DNA of 64,000 nucleotides from Mesorhizobium sp. M1D.F.Ca.ET.043.01.1.1 (GCF_003952385.1 NZ_CP034444.1:1240001-1304000); one strand, 5' to 3'; numbered from the stretch's first letter, positions 30,967 to 42,153 are shown. Notes: a model not told the origin generated them from the sequence alone. Translations and numbers: made by a program.

Positions 30967-33900
30967 TCAGCTCGCCTCGCGCATCGCCTCGGCCGCTTGC
31001 AGGTCGACCGAGACCAGCTGGCTGACGCCCTGCTCGGCCATGGTGACGCCGAACAGCCGATCCATGCGCGCCATGGTGATCGGGTTGTGGGTGATGATGA
31101 CGAAGCGCGTCTCGGTGGTCTTCGACATCTCGTCCATCAGGTTGCAGAATCGCTCGACATTGTGGTCGTCCAGCGGCGCGTCGACCTCGTCCAGCACGCA
31201 GATCGGCGCCGGGTTGGTGAGGAAGACGGCAAAGATCAGCGACATCGCCGTCAGCGCCTGCTCGCCGCCGGAAAGCAGCGTCATGGTTTGCGGCTTCTTG
31301 CCCGGCGGGCGGGCGAGGATCTCGAGCCCCGCTTCCAAGGGATCTTCCGACTCGATCAGCTGCAGTTCGGCAGTGCCGCCGCCGAAGAGATGCGAGAACA
31401 GCCGCTGGAAATGGCCGTTGACGACCTCGAAGGCCGACAGCAGCCGCTCGCGTCCCTCGCGGTTGAGGCTCTGGATGGCCTGACGCAGTTTTCTGATCGC
31501 CTCGATGATGTCCTCGCGCTCAGACACGATGGTTTCCAGGCGCTCGGAGAGTTCCTTCTGTTCTTCCTCGGCGCGCAGATTGACGGCGCCGAGCCGCTCG
31601 CGCTCGATCTTCAGCCGGTCGAGCTGGCGCTCTATCTCGGCCATGTCCGGCATCGGATCGTCGGCTTCGAGGCCGGTGTGCTTGATGACGAGATGCGGCG
31701 GCGTGTTCAGCGCCTCCTGGATGCGCGCCTCGACCTCGGCGCGCCGCTCGTCGGCTGCCGTCAGCCGCTCCTCGGCGCGGACGCGGGTCTCGCGCGCCTC
31801 GGCGAGCGACTGGATGGCGGCAGTGGCGGCTTTGTCCAGCTCGGCCTGCTTGGTCTCCGCTTCCTGCAGCCGGTCGCCGGCTGCCTGGCGCAGCGCCTCG
31901 GCCTCCGAAAGCTGCGACAGCAGCGCGCGGCGCTTGGCGTCGATCTCGTCAGGCGCGTCGGCCAGCCGCTCGCGCTCGGCTTCGGCTTCCGCCTTGCGCT
32001 CGCCAAGGGCGGCGATCTGGGTCGAGGCATTCTCGGCGCGCTCCAGCCAGTTCCTGCGCTCGCCCCCGATCGCGTCGAGCCGGCGCATGCGCGCCTCGGC
32101 CTCGCGCCGCAGGCCCTCATGCACGGCGCGCGCGTCAGCAAGCGTTGCACGGTCGCGCGCGACATTGGCGGAGGCCTGCTCGAGCTGCAGTTGAAGATCG
32201 CCGAGATCGGGGGCACCCTTCAGCATCTCCTCGGCTTCGAGGAAAGCGGCTTGCGTCTCTTCATGGCTGTCGACGACGCGCGCGCGGGCTTCATCCAAGG
32301 CTGCACGCCTGCTCGCCAGCTCACCGCCGGCCTTCTCGGCCTCGGCCAGCGCGTTGCGGGTGGCGTCCAGCCCGTGCTGGGCGTCGCGGCCGCCCTGGCG
32401 CGCGTTGCGCTCGGCTTCGCTCGCCTGGCGCATTGCCTGCTCGGCGCGCGCCAATGCCTCCTCGGCCTCGCGCACCACGCGGGTCGCCTGCACGGCCTCG
32501 GCATCGAGCTCGGCCAGGCGGTTCTTCTGCGCCAGACGCAGCGCGGCGGCGGTCGGAGCGTCGGCGCTGGCCGTCAGGCCGTCCCAGCGCCAGAGAGCGC
32601 CGTCGCGGCTGACCAGCCGCTGGCCGGGCGCCAGCAGCGCCTGAACACGGCGGCCCTCGGCGGCATCGACGATGCCGATCTGCGCCAGGCGGCGGGCAAG
32701 CTGCGCCGGCGCGCGCACCACGCTGGCAAGGCTCATCACGCCCTCGGGCAGCGCAGCGTCACCGGGCTGGACCGCGCTCTCGCCCCAATGCACTGGGGCG
32801 CTGCGGTCGAGGGGCACGTCGAGGTCCTCGCCCAGCGCCGCACCGAGTGCGGTCTCATAACCACGCTCGACGCTGATCTGCTCCAGCACCGAAGGGAAGA
32901 GGTCGCCGCTCGCGGCGTTGAGGATCTTGGCCAGCGTGCGGGCTTCGGTCTCGATGCGCTGCAACTCAGCCTTGGCGTCCTGCAACGGCGACCGTGCGGC
33001 GCTTTCGGCGGCACGCGCCTCGGCGACAGCCTGCTCGGCGGCAATGGCGCCCAGCTCGCTCTCTTCCAGCCTTGCCAGCGCGTCCTCGACCAGAAGCCGC
33101 TTCTCGGCGGGATCGGGCAAGCCGGAAATACGCGCGACGATGTCGGAAAGCTCACGGTCGACCTCGGCAAGCTGGCGGGCGAAGCGGTCGCGGCGCTCGG
33201 CCGTCTCGCGCAACGTGCGCTCGATCTGATGGCGCGAGGCCGCGGCCTCGGCGCGTTCGGCGGTCAACGCAGCAAGTCGCGCTTCGCTTTGCGAGAGTGT
33301 TGCTGCAGCTTGCTCGAAAGCGGCGCGCGTAGTGGCCTCGCGCTCGGCCGCACCGGCGTTTTCCGAGTTGAGCTCGGCCTCTTCGGCGCGCAGGCGCTCC
33401 AGGATGTCAGCATTGTCGCGCACCATCCGCTCTTCGCGGGCGATGTCGGCGTCGAGCTGCTGCAGCCGGCGTTCGAGCTCGACCTGGCGCGAGCGGATGC
33501 GACCGGCTTCCTCCTCGATCTGCGTCTTGGCGATCGACAGGCGCTGGAAGGCGGCGGCCGCGGCGGCTTCCGCGTCACGCAGGTCCGGCAAGCGATGCGC
33601 GGCGATGCCCTGTTCCCTGGCGGCCGCCATCTGGGCCGCGGCGCGATCGCCGACCAGCGTTGTCGCGACGGCAAGCGCGGAACGGGCCTCGCCTTCCTGG
33701 GTCTTGGCCAGCGTCCAGCGCAGGTGCAAGAGCGTCGCCTCGGCCTTGCGGATGTCGGCCGACAGGTTCTTGAAGCGCGAGGCCTGGCGCGCCTGGCGCT
33801 TCAGGCTGTCGATCTGGCTTTCGAGTTCGCCGACGACGTCGTCCAGCCGCTCGAGATTCTGTTCGGCCGCCTTCAGCCTGAGCTCGGCCTCGTGGCGTCG

Positions 33901-34425
33901 CGTGTGCAGGCCGGAAATGCCGGCAGCCTCCTCCAGAAGCGCGCGGCGGGCCTGCGGCTTTGCCTGGATCAGCTCGCCGATGCGGCCCTGGCCGACCATT
34001 GAAGGCGAACGGGCGCCCGTCGACTGATCGGCGAACAGCAGCTGTACATCCTTGGCGCGCGCTTCCTTGCCGTTGATGCGGTAGAGCGAGCCGGCCTCGC
34101 GCTCGATGCGGCGCGACACCTGCAGCTCATCGGCATCGTTGAAGGCGGCGGGCGCGGTGCGGTCGCTGTTGTCGAGGAAAAGCGTGACTTCGGCGGTGTT
34201 ACGGGCCGGCCGCGCTCCGGAGCCGGAAAAGATCACGTCGTCCATGCCAGACGCGCGCATGTTCTTGTAGGAGCTTTCGCCCATCACCCAGCGCAGCGCC
34301 TCGACAAGGTTCGACTTGCCGCAGCCATTCGGCCCGACGATGCCGGTCAACCCGCGTTCGATGACGAACTCACCGGGCTCGACGAAGGACTTGAAACCAA
34401 GGAGGCGCAGGCGCGAAAACTTCAT
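30967..34425 (-). CDS. smc: Chromosome segregation protein SMC
   Basis: A 1152-residue SMC ATPase that compacts and segregates chromosomes. It has the N-terminal Walker A GIVGPNGCGKSNL near residue 30, two long coiled coils rich in Ala/Glu/Arg, a hinge near residues 510-640 (LEQISVERGYETALGAALGE), the C-terminal signature LLSGGEQALTAMS and Walker B CVLDEVDAPLDD. The length is right for bacterial SMC. It lies downstream of the dsbA-like gene with 60 bases between. It converges with the HAD/ATPase gene. Confidence 0.97.
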   Translation of the reverse strand: MKFSRLRLLGFKSFVEPGEFVIERGLTGIVGPNGCGKSNLVEALRWVMGESSYKNMRASGMDDVIFSGSGARPARNTAEVTLFLDNSDRTAPAAFNDADELQVSRRIEREAGSLYRINGKEARAKDVQLLFADQSTGARSPSMVGQGRIGELIQAKPQARRALLEEAAGISGLHTRRHEAELRLKAAEQNLERLDDVVGELESQIDSLKRQARQASRFKNLSADIRKAEATLLHLRWTLAKTQEGEARSALAVATTLVGDRAAAQMAAAREQGIAAHRLPDLRDAEAAAAAAFQRLSIAKTQIEEEAGRIRSRQVELERRLQQLDADIAREERMVRDNADILERLRAEEAELNSENAGAAEREATTRAAFEQAAATLSQSEARLAALTAERAEAAASRHQIERTLRETAERRDRFARQLAEVDRELSDIVARISGLPDPAEKRLLVEDALARLEESELGAIAAEQAVAEARAAESAARSPLQDAKAELQRIETEARTLAKILNAASGDLFPSVLEQISVERGYETALGAALGEDLDVPLDRSAPVHWGESAVQPGDAALPEGVMSLASVVRAPAQLARRLAQIGIVDAAEGRRVQALLAPGQRLVSRDGALWRWDGLTASADAPTAAALRLAQKNRLAELDAEAVQATRVVREAEEALARAEQAMRQASEAERNARQGGRDAQHGLDATRNALAEAEKAGGELASRRAALDEARARVVDSHEETQAAFLEAEEMLKGAPDLGDLQLQLEQASANVARDRATLADARAVHEGLRREAEARMRRLDAIGGERRNWLERAENASTQIAALGERKAEAEAERERLADAPDEIDAKRRALLSQLSEAEALRQAAGDRLQEAETKQAELDKAATAAIQSLAEARETRVRAEERLTAADERRAEVEARIQEALNTPPHLVIKHTGLEADDPMPDMAEIERQLDRLKIERERLGAVNLRAEEEQKELSERLETIVSEREDIIEAIRKLRQAIQSLNREGRERLLSAFEVVNGHFQRLFSHLFGGGTAELQLIESEDPLEAGLEILARPPGKKPQTMTLLSGGEQALTAMSLIFAVFLTNPAPICVLDEVDAPLDDHNVERFCNLMDEMSKTTETRFVIITHNPITMARMDRLFGVTMAEQGVSQLVSVDLQAAEAMREAS

Positions 34426-34485
34426 TCGCGCCGCCCCACAGAGCCTAGAACGCCGAGGCGCGATCGCTTCGGCGCGGCCCGGACA

Positions 34486-35229
34486 TCAGAGCAGAGGGTC
34501 GATGATGGCCGACATTTCCTCAATCGACATCGCCCCTTTGTAGGTCTTTCCGTTGATGAAGAAGGTCGGCGTCGAGTCGACCTTGAACTCGTCCGCTCCG
34601 CGTTTCTGGACTGCTCTCACATCGTCCAGAAGTTTCTGGTCCGTCAAGCAGGCCTCAAACGACTCCTGTGTAAAACCGGCAAGCTTGGAAATCTGCAGCA
34701 GCGCTTCCTTGGTGTTGCTGACGCCAACCCAGCTCGGCTGCTGCTTGAACAGCACGTCGACCATGGCGAAATAGTTGTCCTTGGCGCAGCGCGCCAGCAT
34801 GAAGCCGGCCTCGGCGGTGGGGTCGAAGGGGAATTCGCGCAGGATGTAGCGCACCTTGCCGGTATCGATGTATTTCGACTTCAGCTCAGGAAACGTGGTG
34901 TCGTTGAAATGCGCGCAATGCGGGCAGGTCATCGAGGCATATTCGACGATGGTGACCTTGGCGTCGTCCTTGCCGAGTTGCTTATCGGGCAAGGCGCCGG
35001 GCTTCAGCAGTTCCGCCATGTCGACCGTGCCTTGCGCTTCCGGCACCTGAACGGCCGCCGGGGTTGCCGGCTTGGCTGGCGTCGACGGATTGGCGGGTTT
35101 CACATCGGCCGCCTTGGCATCCTCGCCCGAGTCACTGCATGCGGCAAGCAGGGCCACCGCCGGAACAGCGGCCAGCGTGGTCAGAAGGTTTCTGCGGGAC
35201 AAGCTTTTGCCAAACAGGGCACGGTTCAT
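34486..35229 (-). CDS. DsbA-family thioredoxin-like lipoprotein
   Basis: A 247-residue exported disulfide oxidoreductase. The N-terminus (SRRNLLTTLAAVPAVALLAA followed by Cys31) has a lipobox-like LLAAC, after a twin-arginine-like SRRNLL. A Pro/Ala-rich spacer runs to about residue 65. The active site is CPHC at 102-105 (YASMTCPHCAHF), and the cis-proline loop is STPTFFINGK. ATG 35229 has AGGTG 5-6 bases upstream; GTG 35238 is an alternative. It is in the conserved DUF721-dsbA-smc order seen in many rhizobia. Confidence 0.88.
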   Translation of the reverse strand: MNRALFGKSLSRRNLLTTLAAVPAVALLAACSDSGEDAKAADVKPANPSTPAKPATPAAVQVPEAQGTVDMAELLKPGALPDKQLGKDDAKVTIVEYASMTCPHCAHFNDTTFPELKSKYIDTGKVRYILREFPFDPTAEAGFMLARCAKDNYFAMVDVLFKQQPSWVGVSNTKEALLQISKLAGFTQESFEACLTDQKLLDDVRAVQKRGADEFKVDSTPTFFINGKTYKGAMSIEEMSAIIDPLL

Positions 35230-35427
35230 GCGAATCACCTGATATCGGTTGGATTTTGCAATGCAAGGGCTAGAAAAGGCGAGAGTTGGCGCGAATTAAG
35301 GCATCCTCGTCCCCAATCCAATCGCCAAATTTTTCGGGCGCGATCACGAATACGCGACATTGACGACAATTTTGCAGCTCGGCGCATGTCTTTTCCCGAA
35401 ACCGCCGCACACCTTCGGGAGACATGC

Positions 35428-35928
35428 TCATGGCCTTTTTTGTCCCAGGATGGTCGCTCCGAGTCGCTCCAGCGAAGCGCGCAAACCATCGTCCTCGATC
35501 TTGCCGACCGTGCGCGCCAGCTTCGACTTTTCGGCCTCGCTGAGCGGCCTCGGCTGAGGCTTCGGCCGCGCTTTCGCCGAAAGCACCGGCTTCTGCAGGA
35601 TCTTGATGCGGCCGATGGCGTTGAAGCCCAGAAAGGCGTTGACGCGGTTGATGACCTCGCCGGCCTCATGCTGGAGATGCAGCGCCGCCATGCCTTCGCA
35701 GGCGATGACCAGGACCGCCGGCTCGAACGGATCATCTTCATGCAGGCGGCGCGGCCACTGGATCTTTTCCGGGCGCGAGTGGCTGGCCAGGCGCGGTCCG
35801 GCGATCTCCTCCCAGGACTGCACCAGCCCGATCGAGATGCCGGCGCGCTTTTTCAGCACCGGATCGAGGATCTCGGTCGCGAGATCGCTCACCGGAACGG
35901 GATTGCCGAAGGGCCTTTTCCCTGCCAT
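35428..35928 (-). CDS. DUF721 (DciA-like) protein
   Basis: A 166-residue protein of the DUF721 family. The conserved parts are LVQSWEEIAGPRLASHSRPE, VLVIACEGMAALHLQHEAGE and INRVNAFLGFNAIGRIKIL. Some members (DciA) load the replicative helicase, but that role is not shown for this protein. It is divergent from mutY, 32 bases apart. Confidence 0.85.
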   Translation of the reverse strand: MAGKRPFGNPVPVSDLATEILDPVLKKRAGISIGLVQSWEEIAGPRLASHSRPEKIQWPRRLHEDDPFEPAVLVIACEGMAALHLQHEAGEVINRVNAFLGFNAIGRIKILQKPVLSAKARPKPQPRPLSEAEKSKLARTVGKIEDDGLRASLERLGATILGQKRP

Positions 35929-35960
35929 GTGCGTTCTCCGATCCCCAACTCACCCGATCA

Positions 35961-37076
35961 ATGGCACCGCAAGACCAGACCCGCAAGGCCGAGCAGGCCG
36001 TATCCGGAGACAGCAGCATCGCCGCCCGCCTGCTTGCCTGGTACGACGCGCATCACCGCGACCTGCCCTGGCGCGTGACGCCGGGGGCGTTCGCGCGTGG
36101 GAAAAGGCCTGATCCCTATCGCGTCTGGCTCTCCGAAGTCATGCTGCAACAGACCACGGTCGAGGCCGTGAAAGCCTATTTCCGGACCTTCATCGAGAAA
36201 TGGCCGACCATCGAGGCGCTGGCCGCCGCGCCCGCCGAGGATGTCATGAAGGCCTGGGCCGGGCTTGGCTACTATTCCCGGGCGCGCAACCTCAAGGCCT
36301 GCGCCGATCTCGTGGCGCGGCAGGGCGGCCGTTTTCCCGACACCGAGGCCGGCCTGCGGAAATTGCCCGGCGTCGGCGCCTATACGGCGGCGGCGATCGC
36401 GGCGATCGCCTTCGACCGGCCGGCTGCCGTCGTCGACGGCAATGTCGAGCGTGTCATCTCGCGGCTCTATTCGATCGAAACGCCGCTCAGCGGGGCCAAG
36501 CCGGAAATCCGCGCGCTGGTCGAAAAGCTGGTGCCGCAGGCACGGCCTGGCGACTTCGCCCAAGCGATGATGGATCTCGGCGCGACGATCTGCACGCCAA
36601 AGCGGGCGCGCTGCATGCTCTGCCCGCTGCGGGAGGATTGCAGCGCCGTCCTTTCGGGCGATCCGGAGCGGTTCCCGGTCCGCCTGCCGAAGGACGACAA
36701 GCCGCTCAGGCGGGGCGCGGCCTTCGTCGCCGAGCGTGGCGACGGCGCCATCCTTTTGCGCAAGCGGCCGGACAAGGGGCTGCTCGGCGGCATGACCGAG
36801 GTGCCGACCACGACCTGGACGGCGCGGATCGATGGCGCGACCACGCCAGATGCAGCGCCCTTCCCTGCGGCCTGGCGCCGCGCCGGGCGGATCGGCCATG
36901 TCTTCACGCATTTCGCGCTCGAACTCGAAGTCTTTCATGCCCACATCAAAGGTGATGCGCCGGATGGACATTTCTGGTCGCTGGCCCATGAAATTTCCGG
37001 GGAAGCGCTGCCCGCCGTCATGAAAAAGGTAATCGAGGCGGCGATACCCGGCGCGACCAAAAAGCGTCCACATTGA
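35961..37076 (+). CDS. mutY: A/G-specific adenine DNA glycosylase
   Basis: MutY removes adenine mispaired with 8-oxoguanine. The 371-residue protein has SEVMLQQTTVEAVKAYF, the helix-hairpin-helix LPGVGAYTAAAIAAIAF and the catalytic Asp in VVDGNVERV. The iron-sulfur cysteines are spaced C-x6-C-x2-C-x5-C (CTPKRARCMLCPLREDC), and the last 130 residues form the Nudix-like 8-oxoG recognition domain. It is followed after 10 bases by a HAD hydrolase gene. Confidence 0.96.
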   Translation: MAPQDQTRKAEQAVSGDSSIAARLLAWYDAHHRDLPWRVTPGAFARGKRPDPYRVWLSEVMLQQTTVEAVKAYFRTFIEKWPTIEALAAAPAEDVMKAWAGLGYYSRARNLKACADLVARQGGRFPDTEAGLRKLPGVGAYTAAAIAAIAFDRPAAVVDGNVERVISRLYSIETPLSGAKPEIRALVEKLVPQARPGDFAQAMMDLGATICTPKRARCMLCPLREDCSAVLSGDPERFPVRLPKDDKPLRRGAAFVAERGDGAILLRKRPDKGLLGGMTEVPTTTWTARIDGATTPDAAPFPAAWRRAGRIGHVFTHFALELEVFHAHIKGDAPDGHFWSLAHEISGEALPAVMKKVIEAAIPGATKKRPH

Positions 37077-37086
37077 AAGGCAGGCA

Positions 37087-37698
37087 ATGACTGAAATCCG
37101 CCACATCGTGTTCGACATCGGCAGGGTGCTGATCCATTACGATCCGAACATTCCTTTCAGCCGCCTGATCCCCGATGCCGAAGCGCGGAAATGGTTCTTC
37201 GACAATGTCTGCACGCATGACTGGAACCTCGAACAGGACCGCGGGCGGACATGGGCAGAGGCCGAAGCGCTGCTGGTCGCCGAATACCCGAGCCATGCTG
37301 AGAATATTCGGAATTTCCGCCGCCATTGGCACGAGATGGTGCCGCATGCCTATGACGACAGCGTGCGGATCATGGAGACTTTGATCGACGCCGGCCATGA
37401 CGTGACCTTGCTGACCAACTTTGCCGTCGACACACTTGCTGAAGCCCGTCAGCGCTTCGATTTTCTCGGCCGCCCGCGCGGCGTGACCGTCTCGGGCGAG
37501 ATCGGCCTGATCAAGCCGGACCGCGCCATCTACGATCATCACATCGCGGCCTTCGGGCTCGAACCCTCGGCGACGCTGTTCATCGACGACAGCCAGAAGA
37601 ATGTCGACGGCGCCAAGGCCGCAGGATGGCAGGCGGTGCTGTTCACCGATGCCAGGACGCTTAAAGCGGACCTTGAGCGGCTCGGGATTGCGGTCTGA
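37087..37698 (+). CDS. HAD-IA family hydrolase
   Basis: A 203-residue HAD-IA phosphatase-like protein. Motif I is VFDIGRVLIHYD, with Gly-Arg replacing the usual DxDGT spacing, motif II is TLLTNFAVD, motif III has the Lys in GLIKPDRAIY and motif IV is LFIDDSQKNVDGA. Substrate unknown; it may be a haloacid dehalogenase-like phosphatase. It is in an operon-like position behind mutY. Confidence 0.88.
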   Translation: MTEIRHIVFDIGRVLIHYDPNIPFSRLIPDAEARKWFFDNVCTHDWNLEQDRGRTWAEAEALLVAEYPSHAENIRNFRRHWHEMVPHAYDDSVRIMETLIDAGHDVTLLTNFAVDTLAEARQRFDFLGRPRGVTVSGEIGLIKPDRAIYDHHIAAFGLEPSATLFIDDSQKNVDGAKAAGWQAVLFTDARTLKADLERLGIAV

Positions 37699-37740
37699 TC
37701 AGAATCGCTTGCGGCGATCCGCTAAAGTCTTGATTCAAGG

Positions 37741-37834
37741 GCGGTTCGGCGATTTTCATGGAATCGCCGTACCGCTCTGAATTGTTTTCCGCAATTCTGG
37801 ACGGAAAACCGCTGCGCACTTTTCCTGGAATTGC
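37741..37834. repeat. Rhizobial intergenic palindromes (two adjacent hairpins)
   Basis: The first hairpin pairs gcggttcggcgatt with aatcgccgtaccgc (37741-37775). The second has arms gcaattctgga and tcctggaattgc around 'cggaaaaccgctgcgcactt' (37791-37834). It sits between two convergent genes, 10 bases from the ccrM stop, so it may also serve as a transcription barrier. Confidence 0.75.
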
Positions 37835-37843
37835 TTTGGCGGA

Positions 37844-39004
<1,161 letters not shown>

Positions 39005-39170
39005 TTACTGACTGTTATGGTTACCGATCAGCGTAAACATTCGGTGAAGGCGGCCGAGCCTCGCGCGATTTGCGAAGACCGCTCCATTGGTGTATGCCGC
39101 GCCGCCTGGAGCCGGATGTTTTCAGGTCTGTTCGACCTGAAATCTGAATCCGTCCCTAAATCAAAGAAAT

Positions 39171-39221
39171 AGAGCATGATGTCGTCCGAAAACCGCTCCA
39201 CACTTTTCGGCATCATGCTCT
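39171..39221. repeat. Rhizobial intergenic palindrome
   Basis: Arms agagcatgatg and catcatgctct pair perfectly, flanking 'cgtccgaaaaccgctccacacttttcgg'. The core is the same kind as in the other elements of this window. It lies between ccrM and the HAD gene (divergent genes). Confidence 0.8.
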
Positions 39222-39261
39222 AAGCCAGTCAGGCCATTTTCCGCCTACACTTTGGATTGCC

Positions 39262-39951
39262 ATGCCTCAGCCAGACCTTGTCATCTTCGATTGCGACGGT
39301 GTGCTCGTCGATTCCGAAATCGTCGCCGCGCGCGTCGAGGCCGAGCTTCTGACATCGGCCGGATTCGAGATCTCGGCCGAAGAGATTTTCGAGTCCTATG
39401 CCGGGCTGACCTTCAAGGACATCATGCTGCGGCTGGAAGAGAAGTCCGACATTCCCTTCCAGGCCTCGCTGATCGACCGCGCCGAGGAACTCGTCGACCG
39501 CAAGCTGCGCAGCGACGTGCGCGTCATCGACGGCGCCCGCGAGGCGGTGGCGGCGGTCACGGTGCCGCGCGCCGTCTGCTCCAATTCCCGCAAGGATCGG
39601 GTCGAGTTCATGCTGGAGAAGGTGCGCCTGCTGCCCTTCTTCGCCGGCCGCATCTTCTCCGGGCTCGACATCCCGAGCAAAAAGACCAAGCCGGCGCCGG
39701 ACGTGTTCCTTTATGCCGCCGAACAACTCGGCGCCAACCCGAAGAACACCTTCGTCATCGAGGATTCCGTGCACGGCATCACCGGCGCCCGGGCGGCCGG
39801 CATGCGCGTCATCGGCTTCACCGGCGCGGGACACAGCTATCCGGGCCATGCCGACGCGCTGACCGAGGCGGGCGCCGAGACGGTCATCCGCCGCTTCGCG
39901 GAGCTCGGCAGCACGATCGCGGCGCTGTCGGAGTGGTCGGAAGACGCTTAG
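39262..39951 (+). CDS. HAD-IA hydrolase (phosphoglycolate/sugar phosphatase-like)
   Basis: A 229-residue HAD phosphatase. Motif I is IFDCDGVLVDSE (residues 8-19), motif II VCSNSR, motif III KKTKPAPDVFLYA and motif IV FVIEDSVHGITGARAAG. The cap is the small helical C1 type. It resembles beta-phosphoglucomutase/GpH-like phosphatases. The substrate is unknown. Confidence 0.9.
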   Translation: MPQPDLVIFDCDGVLVDSEIVAARVEAELLTSAGFEISAEEIFESYAGLTFKDIMLRLEEKSDIPFQASLIDRAEELVDRKLRSDVRVIDGAREAVAAVTVPRAVCSNSRKDRVEFMLEKVRLLPFFAGRIFSGLDIPSKKTKPAPDVFLYAAEQLGANPKNTFVIEDSVHGITGARAAGMRVIGFTGAGHSYPGHADALTEAGAETVIRRFAELGSTIAALSEWSEDA

Positions 39952-40019
39952 GCTCATCTGGTCGCGTCCGAAGGTTCCCCGCAGCGAAACGGCGGAAGCC
40001 ATCGAATGTCGGACGGAGA

Positions 40020-40481
40020 CTACCCGCGTGTTGTCAACGTCGAGAGCTGATCGGTGTCGTAGCGGTTTCGCAGATCGGCGAGTGCTTGTGGATCCGGCGC
40101 ACCCTGCGCGGCGAGTTTGGCGAGCTCTTCGAAATAATGCTCGTGGCCAGGCGGCGAGACGGTCATCAGCACGCGTGCCGGTTTCTCGCTGACATTCGTG
40201 ATGTTGTGCGGCACTTCCGGCGGGATGAAAAGATAGGTTCCGGGCGTTGCGCGGATCGTCTTCTCGCCGACATGCCACTCGCACTCGCCCTCAATCAGGT
40301 AGAAGGTTTCCTCCTGCACCCGGTGAACATGCCGCCCGGTGGCGAACCCCGGAGGAATGGTCCAGTCGAACATGCTCGTGTGCCTGCTATTTTCGCCGGT
40401 GACGAGGAAGACCATGGGATGACCACGCAGCATGACGCCCTTGTTCTCATCGGGCATACAGATGACGGCATTTGCGCTCAT
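40020..40481 (-). CDS. Cupin-domain protein
   Basis: A 153-residue single-domain cupin. Motif 1 is HVHRVQEETFYLIEGECEW, with metal ligands His, Glu (and a Gln in place of the usual second His). Motif 2 is TYLFIPPEVPHNITNVSEKP. ATG 40481 follows GGAGGATCAC. It is divergent from the regulator gene with 109 bases between, and may be its target. Substrate unknown; the family includes dioxygenases and sugar-binding proteins. Confidence 0.85.
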   Translation of the reverse strand: MSANAVICMPDENKGVMLRGHPMVFLVTGENSRHTSMFDWTIPPGFATGRHVHRVQEETFYLIEGECEWHVGEKTIRATPGTYLFIPPEVPHNITNVSEKPARVLMTVSPPGHEHYFEELAKLAAQGAPDPQALADLRNRYDTDQLSTLTTRG

Positions 40482-40590
40482 GTGATCCTCCTCCGACTGG
40501 GCCCTCACTTCTGGCCAGCACTCGTGCAGCATCGGCCGTCCATGCCGGAAAGTCGTGAATCCGTTCCCAAAAATTTGCTAAAAGACTCGA

Positions 40591-42153
40591 ATGACAATCA
40601 GGGGCGACACCTGCCAGTTCGGCCCGTTCCGCCTCGATCCGGGGGCGGGCATTCTCTTCTATGGGGCCGAGCCGACCTTACTTGGGCAACGCGCAATTGC
40701 GCTGCTGCGCCTGCTGATCCAGAACGCCGGCGTACCCGTGTCCAAGGACGCGCTGATCGAGGCCGGCTGGGGCGGATTGGCGGTTGCGGACAACAATCTG
40801 ACGGTTCAGGTCGCAGCCCTGCGCCGGGTGCTGGCCGACGCGGCGAATGCCGACAGCTGGATCGAAACGCTGCCGCGACGTGGTTACCGGTATGTCGGAC
40901 CGCCCGTTGTCATGAATGGTCCCGACGCGCAGGCTGCCGCCGGCGCCGCATCGGCACCGACTTTGCCTGAGAAACCCTCCGTCGCGGTCCTGCCGTTCTC
41001 GAACCTGAGCGGCGATCCGGAGCAACAGTACTTCGCCGACGGGATGGTCGACGACATCATCACGGGCCTCGCACGCATCAAGTGGCTGTTCGTCATCGCC
41101 CGAAACTCGACCTTCACCTATAAGCACCGCGCCGTGGACGTGAAGCAGGTCGGCCGCGAGCTTGGCGTGCGCTATGTCCTCGAAGGCAGTGTGCGCAAGG
41201 CCGGCGACAGCGTGCGCGTGACCGGGCAGATGATCGATGCGTCGACCGGTGCGCATGTATGGGCCGAGCGTTACGACCGCAGCTCCAAAGACATCTTTGC
41301 GCTTCAGGATGAGATCGCATTGTCAGTGGTGGGGGCGATTGCACCAAGCGTGCGGAAAGCGGAAATCGAACGAGTCAGGCGCAAACGCCCCGACAGTCTC
41401 GACGCGTATGACCTGGTGCTGCAAGCCCAGCCTGACGTCGATTCAGGCATGCCTGGCCAGGTGACGCGAGCGCTGGTGCTTCTTGACCGCGCCATCGCGC
41501 TCGAGCCAACCTATGCGCTGGCGCACGGCAATGCCGCGATGTGCCACCACTGCCTGTTCCTCCGCGCCGGCCTGCAGGAGATCAACCGAGCCGCTTCGAT
41601 CCGCCACGCCCGCTCGGCCATTGTCCATGGACGAGATGATGCACTCGCCCTGACGTGGGCCGGATTTTCCATCGGAATGGATGCGCACGATCGCTCCGCT
41701 GCATTCACCGCCTTGGAAGCTGCCCTTGCCATCAGCCCGTCGTCGGCACTGACCTACATTCTCGGCAGTGTCATTCTCGGATGGAGCGGCGAGGCCGAGC
41801 GCGCGATAGAATGGAGCGAGCAGGGTATGCGGCTGAGCCCGTTCGATCCATGGGCCTGGGCCGCATTTGATGCGCAAGCAATGAGCCATTTGCTGCGCGG
41901 GCGTTACGAAGAAGCGTGCCGTGCGGCCTACAAGTCTGTTCAAGCCAATCCGGCGCACAGTATCACTTATGTGCAGTTGGCCGCCGCGCTGGCCAAGCTT
42001 GGCCGACTGGACGAAGCGAGGGCGGCCGCCGCGCGCGTGCTCGAGCTTCAGCCTGCCTTTCGCTACAGCCGCCAGTTTGCCGGCGTGAATTGTGCGCCCG
42101 CGCTCGCAGAGGCTCTTGGCCGCGCGCTGCGGGAGGCCGGATTGCCGGAGTAG
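40591..42153 (+). CDS. CadC/OmpR-type winged-helix regulator with TolB-like domain and TPRs
   Basis: A 520-residue protein. Residues 1-105 form the winged HTH (FRLDPGAGILFYGAEPTLLG, DNNLTVQVAALRRVLADAAN, then PRRGYRYVGP). Residues about 128-240 are TolB-like: SVAVLPFSNLSGDPEQQYFA, then YVLEGSVRKAGDSVRVTGQM. Residues about 270-520 contain TPR-like helices. Proteins of this plan are common in rhizobia and usually act as soluble or membrane-sensing transcription regulators. I see no clear membrane segment. Its target is unknown; the divergent cupin gene is a candidate. Confidence 0.85.
   Translation: MTIRGDTCQFGPFRLDPGAGILFYGAEPTLLGQRAIALLRLLIQNAGVPVSKDALIEAGWGGLAVADNNLTVQVAALRRVLADAANADSWIETLPRRGYRYVGPPVVMNGPDAQAAAGAASAPTLPEKPSVAVLPFSNLSGDPEQQYFADGMVDDIITGLARIKWLFVIARNSTFTYKHRAVDVKQVGRELGVRYVLEGSVRKAGDSVRVTGQMIDASTGAHVWAERYDRSSKDIFALQDEIALSVVGAIAPSVRKAEIERVRRKRPDSLDAYDLVLQAQPDVDSGMPGQVTRALVLLDRAIALEPTYALAHGNAAMCHHCLFLRAGLQEINRAASIRHARSAIVHGRDDALALTWAGFSIGMDAHDRSAAFTALEAALAISPSSALTYILGSVILGWSGEAERAIEWSEQGMRLSPFDPWAWAAFDAQAMSHLLRGRYEEACRAAYKSVQANPAHSITYVQLAAALAKLGRLDEARAAAARVLELQPAFRYSRQFAGVNCAPALAEALGRALREAGLPE

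Noticed and set aside
30997..34002. Open frame of 1001 codons antisense to smc
   Set aside because: Shadow of smc, rich in Arg/Gly/Leu/Gln, no recognised motifs and no ribosome binding site.
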